Below are positions 1 to 8,662 of a stretch of 64,000 bases of DNA, in pieces. The stretch is from NCBI RefSeq assembly GCF_022095695.1, contig NZ_JAIFZM010000006.1, positions 124,001 to 188,000 of the forward strand, given 5' to 3'. Positions within the stretch are counted from its first letter, which is position 1, and every line of letters starts with the position of its first letter. Under the pieces are notes generated by a model, which searched no databases, was not told the DNA's origin, and worked only from the letters and a program-made list of their open reading frames with translations. Both the position numbers and the translations under genes were made by a program. The stretch is from Oceanobacillus jordanicus. Lineage in GTDB: Bacteria > Bacillota > Bacilli > Bacillales > Amphibacillaceae.

Positions 1-2
1 AA

Positions 3-452
3 AATCCAGTAACAGACCAGATGCCTGTATTAGAACCTAAAAGATTTAGACCAATCTTACGAGATGAGCAGACTGCTAACATAGATGAAGTGAAAGAAAA
101 ACTAGAAAATGATACTGCGATTGTGATAGATTCCAGAGAAAGGGAGAGATACCTGGGGAATATTGAGCCCCTTTATCATAAAGCTGGACACATACCTGGC
201 GCCAAAAATTTTTTTTGGAAGGACGTACTAAATAAAAAGGGAAGTTGGAAAAAGGAAGAGGTATTAAGAGAACATTTTTCAGCCATTTCCAAAGATAAGG
301 AAGTTATTGTTTCTTGTGGTTCAGGCATTTCGGCTTGCCCAAATATACTTGCATTAAAAATGGCAGGCTACGACAATGTAAAACTCTATCCAGGCAGCTT
401 TAGTGACTGGATTTCTTATGAAGAAAATAAAATTGAGACGAAGGAAGAGTAA
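3..452 (+). CDS. sulfurtransferase, C-terminal rhodanese domain (partial, 5' end outside window)
   Basis: The reading frame is open from the window edge, so this is the end of a longer gene. What is visible is one rhodanese domain with an Asp-Ser-Arg loop at the start of the fold and the active-site loop C-G-S-G-I-S-A followed by the helix CPNILALKMAG. This loop form is typical of two-domain thiosulfate/3-mercaptopyruvate sulfurtransferases, in which only the C-terminal domain carries the catalytic Cys that takes sulfane sulfur. The N-terminal domain should lie upstream of the window. The stop is 2 nt before tag, so the two genes are probably co-transcribed. The exact donor (thiosulfate or mercaptopyruvate) cannot be decided from this fragment. 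Confidence 0.85.
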   Translation, partial: NPVTDQMPVLEPKRFRPILRDEQTANIDEVKEKLENDTAIVIDSRERERYLGNIEPLYHKAGHIPGAKNFFWKDVLNKKGSWKKEEVLREHFSAISKDKEVIVSCGSGISACPNILALKMAGYDNVKLYPGSFSDWISYEENKIETKEE

Positions 453-454
453 AG

Positions 455-1015
455 ATGGATAGAGAACGTTGCGGATGGGTCACAGAAGACCCGCTTTATG
501 TTGCATATCATGATGAAGAATGGGGAGTCCCAGTAGAAGATGATAGAAAACTGTTTGAAATGCTCTGCCTGGAAGGTGCGCAGGCTGGTTTAAGCTGGAT
601 TACCATCTTAAGAAGAAGAGAGAATTACAGAAAAGCATTTGATAATTTTCAACCAGAAGTAGTAAGCAAATATGACGAGAAGAAGATTGAACAATTGCTT
701 GCTGATGAGGGGATAATTCGTAACAAGTTGAAAGTTCATTCTGTTATAACGAATGCGCAAGCCTTTTTACGGGTCAAAGAGGAATTTGGCAGCTTCCAGT
801 CTTATATTTGGCAGTTTGTCGGTGGAAAGCCAATTGTGAATCACTGGAAGTCTATAGAAGAGGTTCCTGCTGTAACGGAGGAATCAGAGCGGTTGAGCAA
901 GGATTTAAAACGTCGCGGATTCAAGTTTGTTGGTCCAACAATTTGCTATGCTTTTATGCAGGCGACGGGGATGGTCTGGGATCATACAGAACCATGCTTT
1001 TTGGTTCGGAATTAA
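455..1015 (+). CDS. tag: DNA-3-methyladenine glycosylase I
   Basis: 186 aa, full length for the Tag family. It excises 3-methyladenine from alkylated DNA, the first step of base excision repair in the cytoplasm. Visible family signatures: RCGWV at the N-terminus with Cys6, His19 in YHDEEWG, the CLEGAQAGLSW block with the family's conserved Glu (residue 40), RGFKFVGPTICYAFMQA, and the C-terminal DHTEPC. By comparison with E. coli Tag, Cys6, His19 and the His and Cys of DHTEPC would form the zinc snap that joins the two termini. The start lies 2 nt after the sulfurtransferase stop with a GGAAGAG site upstream. A strong terminator follows. Confidence 0.95.
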   Translation: MDRERCGWVTEDPLYVAYHDEEWGVPVEDDRKLFEMLCLEGAQAGLSWITILRRRENYRKAFDNFQPEVVSKYDEKKIEQLLADEGIIRNKLKVHSVITNAQAFLRVKEEFGSFQSYIWQFVGGKPIVNHWKSIEEVPAVTEESERLSKDLKRRGFKFVGPTICYAFMQATGMVWDHTEPCFLVRN

Positions 1016-1030
1016 GTAGGACGAAATTTG

Positions 1031-1077
1031 AAAACACTACGTGTGCTGCAAACAAGCATACGTAGTGTTTTCTTTTA
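1031..1077 (+). terminator. rho-independent terminator after tag
   Basis: Perfect 12-bp stem AAAACACTACGT (1031-1042) / ACGTAGTGTTTT (1060-1071), followed by a short T-rich tail (TCTTTT). Confidence 0.85.
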
Positions 1078-1114
1078 TAGATCTATGTTGGCTCCCAAAC
1101 TCCATTGTCTTTAT

Positions 1115-1266
1115 CCCGGTGCAACCGTCCGTAAGACTCCCACTTCAAAACATGAGGTGAAGCCTTGAGTTTTTAGAGGGGGAAACGGACGCTAACACCC
1201 CGATTCGTTCAACTAACAATCAGTGGGGGAAGAACGAAAAACCCACTGATTGAAGTTTCACTTTAT
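1115..1266 (+). mobile_element. palindrome-associated repeat, copy 1
   Basis: Copy 1 of a family found seven times in the window. It starts CCCGGTGCAACCGTCC directly 3' of TTTAT (1110-1114) and ends TTTCACTTTAT. Inside are a long hairpin near the left end (CCGTCCGTAAGACTCCCACTT against a right arm ending in ACGGACG, imperfect in this copy) and a second hairpin built on AATCAGTGG / CCACTGATT near the right end. The right end overlaps the stop codon of the chemoreceptor gene on the other strand (TAA read from 1265 to 1263) without changing its last codons. There is no ORF inside. Probably a non-autonomous IS200/IS605-type element; that class is inferred from structure only. Confidence 0.75.
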
Positions 1267-3044
1267 AGCTTAAAGATTTTTAATTCCTTATTTAGTAGTT
1301 CGGCTAATTTGGCCAATTCATCTGCACTGTACGATACTTCCTCCATGGAACTGGAAGTTTGTTGTGCGGAAGCTGCAGCTTGTTCTACACCAGCAGCTGA
1401 TTCCTCAGAGACGGAAGCAATTTCTTCAATAAGATTGTTCATCTCTTTACTGTTTTGGGAAATTTCCCGTAGGTTAGAAGAGATAAATGTAATTTTTTTA
1501 GTCATTTCGGAAACGGATTGATTAATCGAGTTGAAATTTCTACCTGTTTCTTCAATTTGTTTGGTACCTTCTTGAACTTCCTTATATCCTGAGTTGAGGG
1601 AGCCTACGACTTCTGTTGTCTCAGATTGGATGCTTTGTACAATGGTTGTTATTTCTCCAACAGAGGAAGCTACTTGTTCAGAAAGCTTTCTCACTTCATC
1701 TGCAACTACCGCAAAACCTCTTCCATGCTCCCCAGCTCTTGCAGCTTCAATTGCTGCATTTAATGAAAGAAGGTTTGTCTGATCAGCTATGTCTTTAATT
1801 ACGAGTACAAGCTTAGAAATCTCATTGGATTGTTTATCAAGACCTTGCACTTTATCAACTGAAGTAGACACGATGGTATCAATCTGCTTCATTTGTGCGA
1901 CTGACTTATTCATTAGGGCCGTTCCTTCATTTGTTAATTCCAGTACAGTACTGGAATTTTGTGCAGCCTCTTGTCCATTTTGCTCTGAGAGTTCTACTTT
2001 TTGTACAAAATCATTCATGCTTTCAGACAGGTCAGAAGCACTATTTGCCTGGGTTTCTGCACCAGTGGATAACTCTTCCATTGTTGTCGCAATCTGTGTA
2101 TTTCCTTCGCTAACTTCCTTAGAGGATATTGTCAGCACTTCACTTCTTGATGAAACGGAATTGGAAGCATCCGCTACTTTTAGTAATATACTGTGAATTT
2201 TCCCCTTCATTTTGTTAACCGCTGTTGCTAACTGGCCAATTTCGTCAGTACCATTGTAATCCATATCAGGGGTCTGGAGATTTCCATTTGCTACTTCGGA
2301 GGTTACGCCAACAATCTTTTTTAGGTTTTTGGTAATGATCCTGCTGATAATTATCATTAATGGAATGCCAATTATGGCTGCAAGAATAGTGGCAATGGCT
2401 AGGGTAATGGTACTCCCTTTAATACTCGATTCCGCATTTTGTACGGATTTATTTTGATCTTCATTAATAAGTGTAACTAATTCGTTTACATGATCAATGG
2501 TTTCTGTTCTTAATCTGGAGGTAAAATCACGCAGTGAATTTGCTATTAGCGATTGATCATTTTCTACGGCTGGAACAATCTGTTCGGTAAATGCATCATC
2601 ATTGGACTCATTCTTTTTGATAATTTCATCGAAATTACTGCGTTGTTCGTCGGTCACCATGGTTGGCTTGAGTTTATCGGCTAATGCTAAAAACTCTTCC
2701 TGATATTGAATAAATTGATCTTTATATTTATCGCTTTCAGTTAGCAAATAATCGGCTATTTGGACATCCTTAGCTTGGATAAGGTAAGCCATATCCGCCA
2801 TATCATTTACTCGTGAACTGCTTTCTTTAATTTCGGTAATATCTTCCTGCCCTTTAGTCAATAGAAAAAATACCACGCAAGCTGACGCTACAAATAAAAG
2901 CAATGTTAAAAAGAAAACAGTTATATATTTACGACCGATACTAACATTACGCCAAGCAAACCTTCTAAGAAGCTTGGAACGATTAATTTTCCTTTCTTTA
3001 TTCTCTTTTATTTTCTTCGGTTTCGTTGCTTTTCTAAACTTCAC
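1263..3044 (-). CDS. methyl-accepting chemotaxis protein
   Basis: 593 aa. N-terminal basic cytoplasmic stretch, first membrane segment at about residues 40-63, an extracytoplasmic four-helix-bundle-like region of about 150 residues rich in Asp/Glu/Lys, second membrane segment at about 212-235, a HAMP linker, then the long coiled-coil signalling domain with the hairpin-tip sequence [20 protein letters not shown] and [11 protein letters not shown]. It should sit as a dimer in the membrane and control CheA kinase through CheW. The ligand cannot be read from the sequence. The start is GTG with GGGGG upstream. No chemotaxis genes are adjacent, so it is an orphan receptor. Its stop codon lies in repeat copy 1. 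Confidence 0.93.
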   Translation of the reverse strand: MKFRKATKPKKIKENKERKINRSKLLRRFAWRNVSIGRKYITVFFLTLLLFVASACVVFFLLTKGQEDITEIKESSSRVNDMADMAYLIQAKDVQIADYLLTESDKYKDQFIQYQEEFLALADKLKPTMVTDEQRSNFDEIIKKNESNDDAFTEQIVPAVENDQSLIANSLRDFTSRLRTETIDHVNELVTLINEDQNKSVQNAESSIKGSTITLAIATILAAIIGIPLMIIISRIITKNLKKIVGVTSEVANGNLQTPDMDYNGTDEIGQLATAVNKMKGKIHSILLKVADASNSVSSRSEVLTISSKEVSEGNTQIATTMEELSTGAETQANSASDLSESMNDFVQKVELSEQNGQEAAQNSSTVLELTNEGTALMNKSVAQMKQIDTIVSTSVDKVQGLDKQSNEISKLVLVIKDIADQTNLLSLNAAIEAARAGEHGRGFAVVADEVRKLSEQVASSVGEITTIVQSIQSETTEVVGSLNSGYKEVQEGTKQIEETGRNFNSINQSVSEMTKKITFISSNLREISQNSKEMNNLIEEIASVSEESAAGVEQAAASAQQTSSSMEEVSYSADELAKLAELLNKELKIFKL

Positions 3045-3226
3045 GATTTTGCCCCCAATTTTTAGAAAAAAACATTTATTTTTAATATCGGCTAATTATT
3101 CTAAGTCTTTAGTACTATTATAAATTTTTCGAAAAATAATTTTCAGATAGTTGCATTTGGCGATGTTTATCCTGTAAAATAGCAAATTGTGTGTTTAAGA
3201 CATAACTAATAAGTAAGGTGATATAG

Positions 3227-3739
3227 ATGATCTACTCAGCTTTTTTAGAAAAGGAGAAAGGCAAAGAAGAACTAAAGGAAGAATTGGATTCCTTGGAAAT
3301 ACAGTTACACCGGATGCAGAGTAATATGAAGGAGATTGCCAAAAAGTCAGAGATTATTAGCATAGACCAGGCAAATGAAGAACAGTGGGTTATTATTTAT
3401 GCGGACAAAGGAAGAAAGCATTGCCAGGTCATGTTGCACGAGTGTACAAAACCTTATCGTGGAGATTGGGATTCTGCCATTCAGGCAGAATATCGTAATG
3501 ATTCGACCCTTCATATTGCTGATATTAAGGGAGTTAAAAATAAAGGTTTTGGTTCGGTCCTTATGAAGCATTTAAAAGAAATAGCGAGAGAAGAAAACAT
3601 GCAATACATTACAGGTGATATTGTGGAGAGAGATTTTGATCATGTTAATAGACTAAAGCACTTTTATAGCAAACATCACTTCGATGTAAAAATAAATCAT
3701 CAAAATTTTTCCGGAGAAATTATTTGGAATGAGAGGTAG
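3227..3739 (+). CDS. hypothetical protein with N-terminal coiled coil and GNAT-like C-terminal half
   Basis: 170 aa, soluble. Residues about 8-45 are strongly charged heptad-like sequence predicted as a coiled coil. The second half contains VKNKGFGSVLMKHLKEIA, which resembles the acetyl-CoA-binding loop and helix of GNAT acetyltransferases, followed by HFYSKHHFDVKI, like the family's terminal strand region. The pyrophosphate-loop glycines are sparse, so activity is uncertain. The start has a weak AAGGTGAT site. It stands alone between the divergent chemoreceptor gene and the ABC-F leader. The function is not recognised; the GNAT assignment is tentative. Confidence 0.7.
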   Translation: MIYSAFLEKEKGKEELKEELDSLEIQLHRMQSNMKEIAKKSEIISIDQANEEQWVIIYADKGRKHCQVMLHECTKPYRGDWDSAIQAEYRNDSTLHIADIKGVKNKGFGSVLMKHLKEIAREENMQYITGDIVERDFDHVNRLKHFYSKHHFDVKINHQNFSGEIIWNER

Positions 3740-3826
3740 TAACCAAACAATTGCCATAGCATAACTTGACGCTATAGGGTTTTATCGAGTAAGATTTAGT
3801 CAGAATGAAAAAAGGAGGTGGGTTAG

Positions 3827-3940
3827 ATGAATCGTACTGGAAGCATTTCTAAATTCAGAGAGTATCTTTGGATTTGTTATGCGCTTTTTTCCATCATTTT
3901 TATCCAAGGGACACGTATGCCCTTTTCGGAAGTAAAATAA
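3827..3940 (+). CDS. putative leader peptide of the ABC-F gene (37 aa)
   Basis: Small ORF with a very strong ribosome binding site (AAAGGAGGTGGG, 7 nt before ATG). The 37-residue product starts MNRTGSISKFREYLW, has a hydrophobic middle (ICYALFSIIFIQG) and ends MPFSEVK. It is followed within 40 nt by an intrinsic terminator and then the ABC-F gene. This is the layout of ribosome-mediated attenuators known upstream of antibiotic-resistance ABC-F genes such as vmlR, where a drug-stalled ribosome on the leader changes RNA folding. The coding sequence overlaps one arm of a possible antiterminator (3897-3905). That it is translated is inferred from the start signal; no homologue was recognised. Confidence 0.7.
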   Translation: MNRTGSISKFREYLWICYALFSIIFIQGTRMPFSEVK

Positions 3941-3978
3941 TGGAAAAAACCAGTAAGAGACATCTACCTGCTACGGAT

Positions 3979-4021
3979 AAAAAGGACGACAGGGAGCGGT
4001 TGCTCTTTGTCGTCCTTTTTT
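3979..4021 (+). terminator. attenuator terminator between leader peptide and ABC-F gene
   Basis: Long hairpin: AAAAAGGACGAC (from 3979) pairs with GTCGTCCTTTTT (to 4020). The stem continues inward through A-GGGAGC / GCTCTT-T to a GGTT loop, and six Ts follow the GTCGTCC arm. It lies between the leader ORF and the ABC-F start. Its left arm overlaps GGATAAAAA (3975-3983), which is perfectly complementary to TTTTTATCC (3897-3905) in the leader ORF, giving a mutually exclusive antiterminator. A further 10-nt complement, AAGAGACATC (3955-3964) / GATGTCTCTT (4046-4055), encloses the terminator and ends just before the ABC-F ribosome binding site. Confidence 0.8.
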
Positions 4022-4073
4022 AATTGGCACACTGTCCATTTGAAGGATGTCTCTTCTATAGGAGGCAAAACAA

Positions 4074-5711
4074 ATGATTTTATGCAGTTTACGAAATGTT
4101 ACCCAAATAATTGGTGCAAATACCATCTTTCAAGATATTAATATGGAAATAAAGGAAGATGAGCGAATTGGACTTATCGGAAGAAATGGCGAGGGAAAAA
4201 CGAGTTTATTAAACCTAATTTCTAAGGAATCTGACCCAGCAAGCGGTGTTATTTCTTGGAAAAAGGAGTTGCGGACAGGGATTTTAAAGCAAATCGCAGT
4301 CACAGAAGAAGAGAAGCAAGTTCAGGCGTTGTTGTATGACGTGTTTGAAGACTTAAACAAGATAAGAGAGAAAATGACGGAATTAGAGCGACGCATGGCA
4401 GAGGAAAAGGATCCTGCCAAACTGGAACGTCATATGGAAAACTATGGCACGTTATTAGATAAATTCCAGCAAGATGGCGGATACGAAATGGACGCACAGG
4501 TTCGGCAAGTTCTAAATGGATTGCAAATGACTGAATTGGAAAATAAGAAGTGGTATCAGCTAAGTGGTGGAGAGAAGACCAAAGTTGGCTTGGCGCAATT
4601 ATTATTAAAAGCCCCTGATCTTCTTTTACTTGATGAACCAACAAATCATCTAGATTTCCTTGCAATAGAATGGCTAACTTCTTTTATTAAGCATTATGAA
4701 GGTACTGTGATAATTGTCTCTCATGATCGTTATTTTCTTGATGAAACCGTCACTTCAATTTTGGAAATGGATCAAGGAGAGCTGATTAAATATCATACGA
4801 ATTATACGGATTACGTAAAAGAAAGAGAAGCAAGACTGCTGCGTGAATTTCAACAATACGAAGACCAGCAAAAAAAGATTAGAAAAATGAAGGAAACGAT
4901 TAAACGGCTTAAAGAGTGGGCGAATCAGGCAAACCCGCCTAATGATGGGCTACACAGACGTGCCAAAAGTATGCAAAAAGCTCTGGACAGACTGACGGTG
5001 GTAAAACGCCCCGTATTGGACCAGAAGAAGATTAATCTTGATTTCGAAATGGAGAGCCGCAGTGGGAAAGAAGTACTAAAGCTTGATGGCGTATCAAAGC
5101 GTTTCGGAAACCAATGTTTATATGAAGAGCTTTCCATGTTAGTCCGTTTCCAGGAGAGGATCGCCCTAATTGGAGAGAATGGAACGGGGAAGAGTACATT
5201 GTTACACCTCATGCTTGGAACGGAGAATGCTGATCAAGGGATGGTCAAACGGGGAAGTAACCTTTCTATTGGCTACCTTTCCCAGCACATGCTTGAGATG
5301 GATGCAAATCTAACTGTTTTAGATGAGTTTCGAGAGCATGTTGCAGTTACGGAAGGAGAAGCAAGAGGAGTCTTGGCGAGTTTCCTTTTTTATGGTCCGA
5401 ATGTTTTTAAAAAGGTTAGGCAGCTTAGCGGTGGTGAAAAAATGAGGCTTCGTTTGGCAGAGCTTGTTTATCAAAAACATAATCTGCTTCTATTGGATGA
5501 ACCCACCAACCATTTAGATATTGAATCAAAAGAAGTATTAGAAGAAGCATTAGAACAATTTGAGGGCACGATTATAACCGTCTCTCATGACCGCTATTTT
5601 CTGGATCGCTTATTTCCGGTAACTTATCTGCTTGCAGACCAAAAACTTACGCGATTTGAGGGCAACTATACGTTTGCCAGAGGGAAATGGCTAGAAAAAA
5701 ACGAATTATAA
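4074..5711 (+). CDS. ABC-F family ATPase, ribosome-protection type
   Basis: 545 aa with two ABC domains and no membrane segment. First domain: Walker A GRNGEGKTS at about residue 37, signature LSGGE at about 164, Walker B LLLLDEP. Second domain: Walker A GENGTGKST, LSGGE, LLLLDEP. Between them lies a charged linker (KEWANQANPPNDGLHRRAKSMQKAL) that in ABC-F proteins reaches the ribosomal P-site tRNA. ABC-F proteins act on ribosomes in the cytoplasm; one subset dislodges lincosamide, pleuromutilin, streptogramin or macrolide drugs. The length (545) matches VmlR/Sal-type proteins, and the upstream leader-attenuator supports drug-inducible expression. Actual resistance is not proven. The start has AGGAGG 8 nt upstream. 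Confidence 0.88.
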   Translation: MILCSLRNVTQIIGANTIFQDINMEIKEDERIGLIGRNGEGKTSLLNLISKESDPASGVISWKKELRTGILKQIAVTEEEKQVQALLYDVFEDLNKIREKMTELERRMAEEKDPAKLERHMENYGTLLDKFQQDGGYEMDAQVRQVLNGLQMTELENKKWYQLSGGEKTKVGLAQLLLKAPDLLLLDEPTNHLDFLAIEWLTSFIKHYEGTVIIVSHDRYFLDETVTSILEMDQGELIKYHTNYTDYVKEREARLLREFQQYEDQQKKIRKMKETIKRLKEWANQANPPNDGLHRRAKSMQKALDRLTVVKRPVLDQKKINLDFEMESRSGKEVLKLDGVSKRFGNQCLYEELSMLVRFQERIALIGENGTGKSTLLHLMLGTENADQGMVKRGSNLSIGYLSQHMLEMDANLTVLDEFREHVAVTEGEARGVLASFLFYGPNVFKKVRQLSGGEKMRLRLAELVYQKHNLLLLDEPTNHLDIESKEVLEEALEQFEGTIITVSHDRYFLDRLFPVTYLLADQKLTRFEGNYTFARGKWLEKNEL

Positions 5712-5720
5712 TGTAAATAA

Positions 5721-5766
5721 GAGGGCTTGTCAGTATAGTTACTGCCGGGTCTTCTTCTTTTTTTAT
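5721..5766 (+). terminator. probable terminator after ABC-F gene
   Basis: Imperfect stem GGGCTTGTCAGTA / TACTGCCGGGTCTTC with loop TAGT, followed by TTCTTTTTTT. Several wobble or mismatched pairs, so moderate confidence. Confidence 0.6.
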
Positions 5767-5912
5767 TCTATTTGATTTTATATCTCTCAAGCGCTCTTTT
5801 AAGAAAAATAAAGAATTAACGGATGATTAGGGTTTGGCTTCAAGCATAAGAATACGTGTTTTCTAAACAGTATGATAAAATAGGGACATTTCAATGGAAG
5901 GGATGTTGAACA

Positions 5913-6737
5913 ATGCAGTATGTAACTTTGAATAATGGATTAAAAATGCCTCAGCTTGGATTTGGCGTTTGGCAGGTACCTGATGAGGAAGCAACCCCTG
6001 CTGTAGAAAAAGCAATTGAAGTTGGCTACCGCTCTATTGATACCGCGAAGGTGTATGCAAATGAAAATGGTGTCGGAAGTGCAATTGCAAACCAAAACGT
6101 ACCACGCGAAGAACTATTTATTACCACAAAGGTCTGGAACAGTGACCAAGGCTATGAAAATACGTTAAAGGCATTTGATGCGAGTTTAGAAAGATTGGGA
6201 CTTGATTATGTTGACCTGTACTTAATTCATTGGCCAACACCGAAATTTGACGAGTATGTGGAAACATATAAAGCACTAGAAAAATTGTATAAAGATGGTC
6301 GAGTAAAAGCTATTGGGGTGTGTAATTTCAATATTGATCATTTGGAACGTCTGTTGGATGAGTGTGAGGTGGTACCTGTCATTAACCAGGTTGAATGCCA
6401 TCCTTACCTACAACAAGCTGAGTTGAAAGACTTCTGTGACAAACATAATATTTATTTAGAAGCATGGAGTCCTTTAATGCAAGGTGGAGAGGTATTAAAT
6501 AATAGTGTTGTAACAAATATTGCTGAAAAATACAACAAAACACCAGCACAAGTTATTTTACGCTGGCACCTGCAATATAACAATGTTGTAATTCCTAAAT
6601 CTGTTACACCATCTCGAATTGAAGAAAACTTTAACGTATTTGATTTTGAGTTGAGTGAAGAAGATATGAAAGAAATTAGAGGGCTGGACCGCAACGAAAG
6701 AAAAGGTGCAGAACCAAGTGAAATGAACAAACGTTAA
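5913..6737 (+). CDS. aldo/keto reductase (YvgN-like)
   Basis: 274 aa, the usual size for short bacterial aldo/keto reductases of the glyoxal/methylglyoxal reductase group. It should reduce aldehydes with NADPH in the cytoplasm. The catalytic tetrad is recognisable: Asp in GYRSIDTAKVY with Tyr a few residues on, Lys in TTKVWN and His in YLIHWP. The NADP-phosphate-binding segment IPKSVTPSRIEEN is near the C-terminus. GGAAGGG precedes the ATG. It is monocistronic, with its own terminator. The physiological substrate is not visible. A second, longer aldo/keto reductase at 56.2-57.1 kb belongs to a different branch. Confidence 0.92.
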   Translation: MQYVTLNNGLKMPQLGFGVWQVPDEEATPAVEKAIEVGYRSIDTAKVYANENGVGSAIANQNVPREELFITTKVWNSDQGYENTLKAFDASLERLGLDYVDLYLIHWPTPKFDEYVETYKALEKLYKDGRVKAIGVCNFNIDHLERLLDECEVVPVINQVECHPYLQQAELKDFCDKHNIYLEAWSPLMQGGEVLNNSVVTNIAEKYNKTPAQVILRWHLQYNNVVIPKSVTPSRIEENFNVFDFELSEEDMKEIRGLDRNERKGAEPSEMNKR

Positions 6738-6750
6738 TACAAACATAAGT

Positions 6751-6785
6751 AGAACCAGATGAAGCGCATCTGGTTCTTTTTTTTA
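6751..6785 (+). terminator. terminator after aldo/keto reductase
   Basis: Perfect 11-bp stem AGAACCAGATG (6751-6761) / CATCTGGTTCT (6767-6777) with loop AAGCG and a run of eight Ts. Confidence 0.92.
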
Positions 6786-6909
6786 TTATTTGCAGGATTT
6801 TTTGCTTTAAAGGCGAAATAATAAGATGTGAGATATTTTTTCACATTAACGTTAAAAATCGATAAGATGTAACGAGGCGTTTTATCCATTTTGGAAGGAG
6901 TGATGGTTT

Positions 6910-6978
6910 ATGAGTGCAAATAAAATGAAGAAAGAGTTCAAAGCCAATAACTACAAAATGGAGGAACGTTCAAGTTAA
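6910..6978 (+). CDS. possible 22-aa small ORF upstream of rsgA-like gene
   Basis: ATG preceded by GGAAGGAG at 9 nt spacing, a good start signal, opening a 22-codon frame whose product is basic and polar (MSANKMKKEF, then KANNYKMEERSS). It ends 35 nt before the TTG start of the RsgA-type GTPase. It could be a small protein or a translated leader. No family is recognised and nothing beyond the start signal supports it. Confidence 0.35.
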   Translation: MSANKMKKEFKANNYKMEERSS

Positions 6979-7013
6979 ATAGACTGTTCCTCTGTAAAAC
7001 AGGAGGAAAAGGT

Positions 7014-8069
7014 TTGACGAATTTAGAGAAAATGGGATGGACCCAACCTATAGAAAAAGAAGAACACGACAAACTTGCTAGAGTGATAACAGTTCAAAAG
7101 AACAGCTACCGCCTTACCGACGGCGATATGGAATTCTTGGCCCAGGTGAGCGGGAAATATTTGCATACTGCCAGTGGGACACTTGATTTTCCTGCCGTTG
7201 GTGACTGGGTGGTAGTAGAGAAGTTATATGATGAAGAAAAGGCAGTGATAAAAGAGCTTCTCCCTAGAACGAGTCAGTTTATACGGCAAGCAGCTGGCGA
7301 GCGAACGGAGGCTCAATTAGTAGCAGCTAACGTGGATACTGTATTTATAGTTAACGCGCTCGATCATGATTTTAATAGCAGACGGATTGAACGCTATATA
7401 CTATCCACCTATGAGAGCGGTGCTACCCCTGTAATTATTTTCACCAAAAAGGACTCTTGTACGGTGGAGAGACTGGAAGAAGTTATTTCGTCTACAGAAG
7501 AAATCGCGATAGGTGTTCCCGTCATTTCTGTTAGCGGAAAAACAGGAGAAGGGCTGGATCAATTCCTGTCTTATCTACCATCAGGCAAAACCGGGGCATT
7601 GCTAGGTTCGTCAGGGGTAGGAAAATCGACATTAATTAATACACTTCTAGGTAAAGAAATACAGGAAACAAGAGGAATTAGGGAAGACGATAGCAAGGGA
7701 CGGCACACCACCACCCATAGGGAGATGTTTCGTTTGCCAAATGGAGCACTCTTAATTGATACTCCTGGTATGAGAGAATTGCAACTATGGGAAGGTGAAG
7801 GAGCAATGGGCGTCACGTTTCAGGATGTGGAGGCACTGGAGGAAGCGTGTCGGTTCAAAGATTGCCAACATGACACAGAACCTGGTTGTCGGGTGAAAGA
7901 AGCGATAGATAATGGAGAATTATCTATGGACCGGTTTCAAAGCTATCTTAAACTGCAGCGAGAGCTGGCATATGAAAAAAGAAAGCAAAACCAAAAGGCT
8001 TTAATGGAAGAAAAGAATAAATGGAAGCAGATTAGTAAAGATCAAAAAAAGAAATACCGAGCAAGATAA
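7014..8069 (+). CDS. rsgA: RsgA-type circularly permuted GTPase (ribosome small subunit-dependent)
   Basis: 351 aa. N-terminal OB-fold region with PAVGDWVVVE, then the permuted GTPase order typical of RsgA: G4-like FTKKD, G1 GSSGVGKST, G3 DTPGMRE. A zinc-binding module follows (Cys in CRFKDCQHD and GCRVKEA). RsgA checks late 30S assembly in the cytoplasm. At 351 aa it is longer than B. subtilis YloQ/RsgA (about 298 aa) and resembles the longer E. coli-like form, so it may be a second paralogue with the housekeeping copy elsewhere. The start is TTG with GGAGG 10 nt upstream. The C-terminal tail is very basic. Confidence 0.88.
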   Translation: MTNLEKMGWTQPIEKEEHDKLARVITVQKNSYRLTDGDMEFLAQVSGKYLHTASGTLDFPAVGDWVVVEKLYDEEKAVIKELLPRTSQFIRQAAGERTEAQLVAANVDTVFIVNALDHDFNSRRIERYILSTYESGATPVIIFTKKDSCTVERLEEVISSTEEIAIGVPVISVSGKTGEGLDQFLSYLPSGKTGALLGSSGVGKSTLINTLLGKEIQETRGIREDDSKGRHTTTHREMFRLPNGALLIDTPGMRELQLWEGEGAMGVTFQDVEALEEACRFKDCQHDTEPGCRVKEAIDNGELSMDRFQSYLKLQRELAYEKRKQNQKALMEEKNKWKQISKDQKKKYRAR

Positions 8070-8110
8070 ACAAACCCTCTTACAGTGCTGGTACTGTAAG
8101 AGGGTTTGTT
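8070..8110 (+). terminator. bidirectional terminator between rsgA-like and HD hydrolase genes
   Basis: Perfect 17-bp inverted repeat ACAAACCCTCTTACAGT (8070-8086) / ACTGTAAGAGGGTTTGT (8093-8109). It lies between convergent genes with stops at 8069 and 8114, so it can serve both, though the T-tracts are short. Confidence 0.85.
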
Positions 8111-8113
8111 CAT

Positions 8114-8662
8114 TTATGAAAAATGAAAGACACGTTTGACCAAATCCTCATATTCCTTAAAATAAGTTGGAATATCTTTTGGCTCCAAGCCAACATACAT
8201 TGCTTCACAAATGGACTCGTTGTACCATTTTTGTCTGTCTACGCCAGCGTTGAAATTTCTCCACGCAACTTCTGATCCTAATTGTTTAATATCTTGTTCT
8301 TGTCCTAGTAAGTTATCTAATTTATCAGCCACAATCAAATATTTCACTTCCTTTGATCCGTCTCTAATAGTATCAATTGTATGCTGTTTTCTTTCCTCCC
8401 AAGATTTTGATTTATCTTCCGTATGGGCTGCAACAAGTTCGGCTACTATGCTCCCAAAGTGATTCTCCATGTCCTGTATCTCGTATGGTGTATCTTCCAC
8501 AACATCATGCAAATATGCTGCACAAATAAGCTCCTCGCTAAATCCTTCTTTCTCTAATCGTTCTGCTACTCTAATCGGGTGTGTTACATATGGTGCATTA
8601 GAGTTTTTTCTTGTTTGTCCCTTGTGTGCCATTTCGGCAAATTTTTTTGCTCTTTCCCTCAA
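8114..8662 (-). CDS. HD-domain hydrolase, RelA/SpoT-homologue type
   Basis: 182 aa from the preferred start. The frame is open further upstream, but TTG at 8662 has a perfect AAGGAGG 8 nt before it and the protein then begins at the helix that normally opens the family. Features: APYVTHPIRVAERL, AAYLHDVVEDTPYE (the metal-binding HD) and YLIVADKLDNL. This matches the hydrolase half of (p)ppGpp synthetase/hydrolases, as in small MESH1-like enzymes that remove the 3'-pyrophosphate of ppGpp. No synthetase or TGS/ACT domain is present. Its substrate is inferred from the family. It is divergent from fni, with 191 bp between the starts. Confidence 0.85.
   Translation of the reverse strand: MRERAKKFAEMAHKGQTRKNSNAPYVTHPIRVAERLEKEGFSEELICAAYLHDVVEDTPYEIQDMENHFGSIVAELVAAHTEDKSKSWEERKQHTIDTIRDGSKEVKYLIVADKLDNLLGQEQDIKQLGSEVAWRNFNAGVDRQKWYNESICEAMYVGLEPKDIPTYFKEYEDLVKRVFHFS

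Noticed and set aside
1309-2196. Several plus-strand ORFs of 60-135 codons opposite the chemoreceptor gene
   Set aside because: They are antisense shadows of a coiled-coil coding region, without start signals or recognisable products.
5830-5912. SigB promoter before the aldo/keto reductase (GTTTTC ... GGGACA)
   Set aside because: Spacing between the two words is about 19 nt, too long for SigB.
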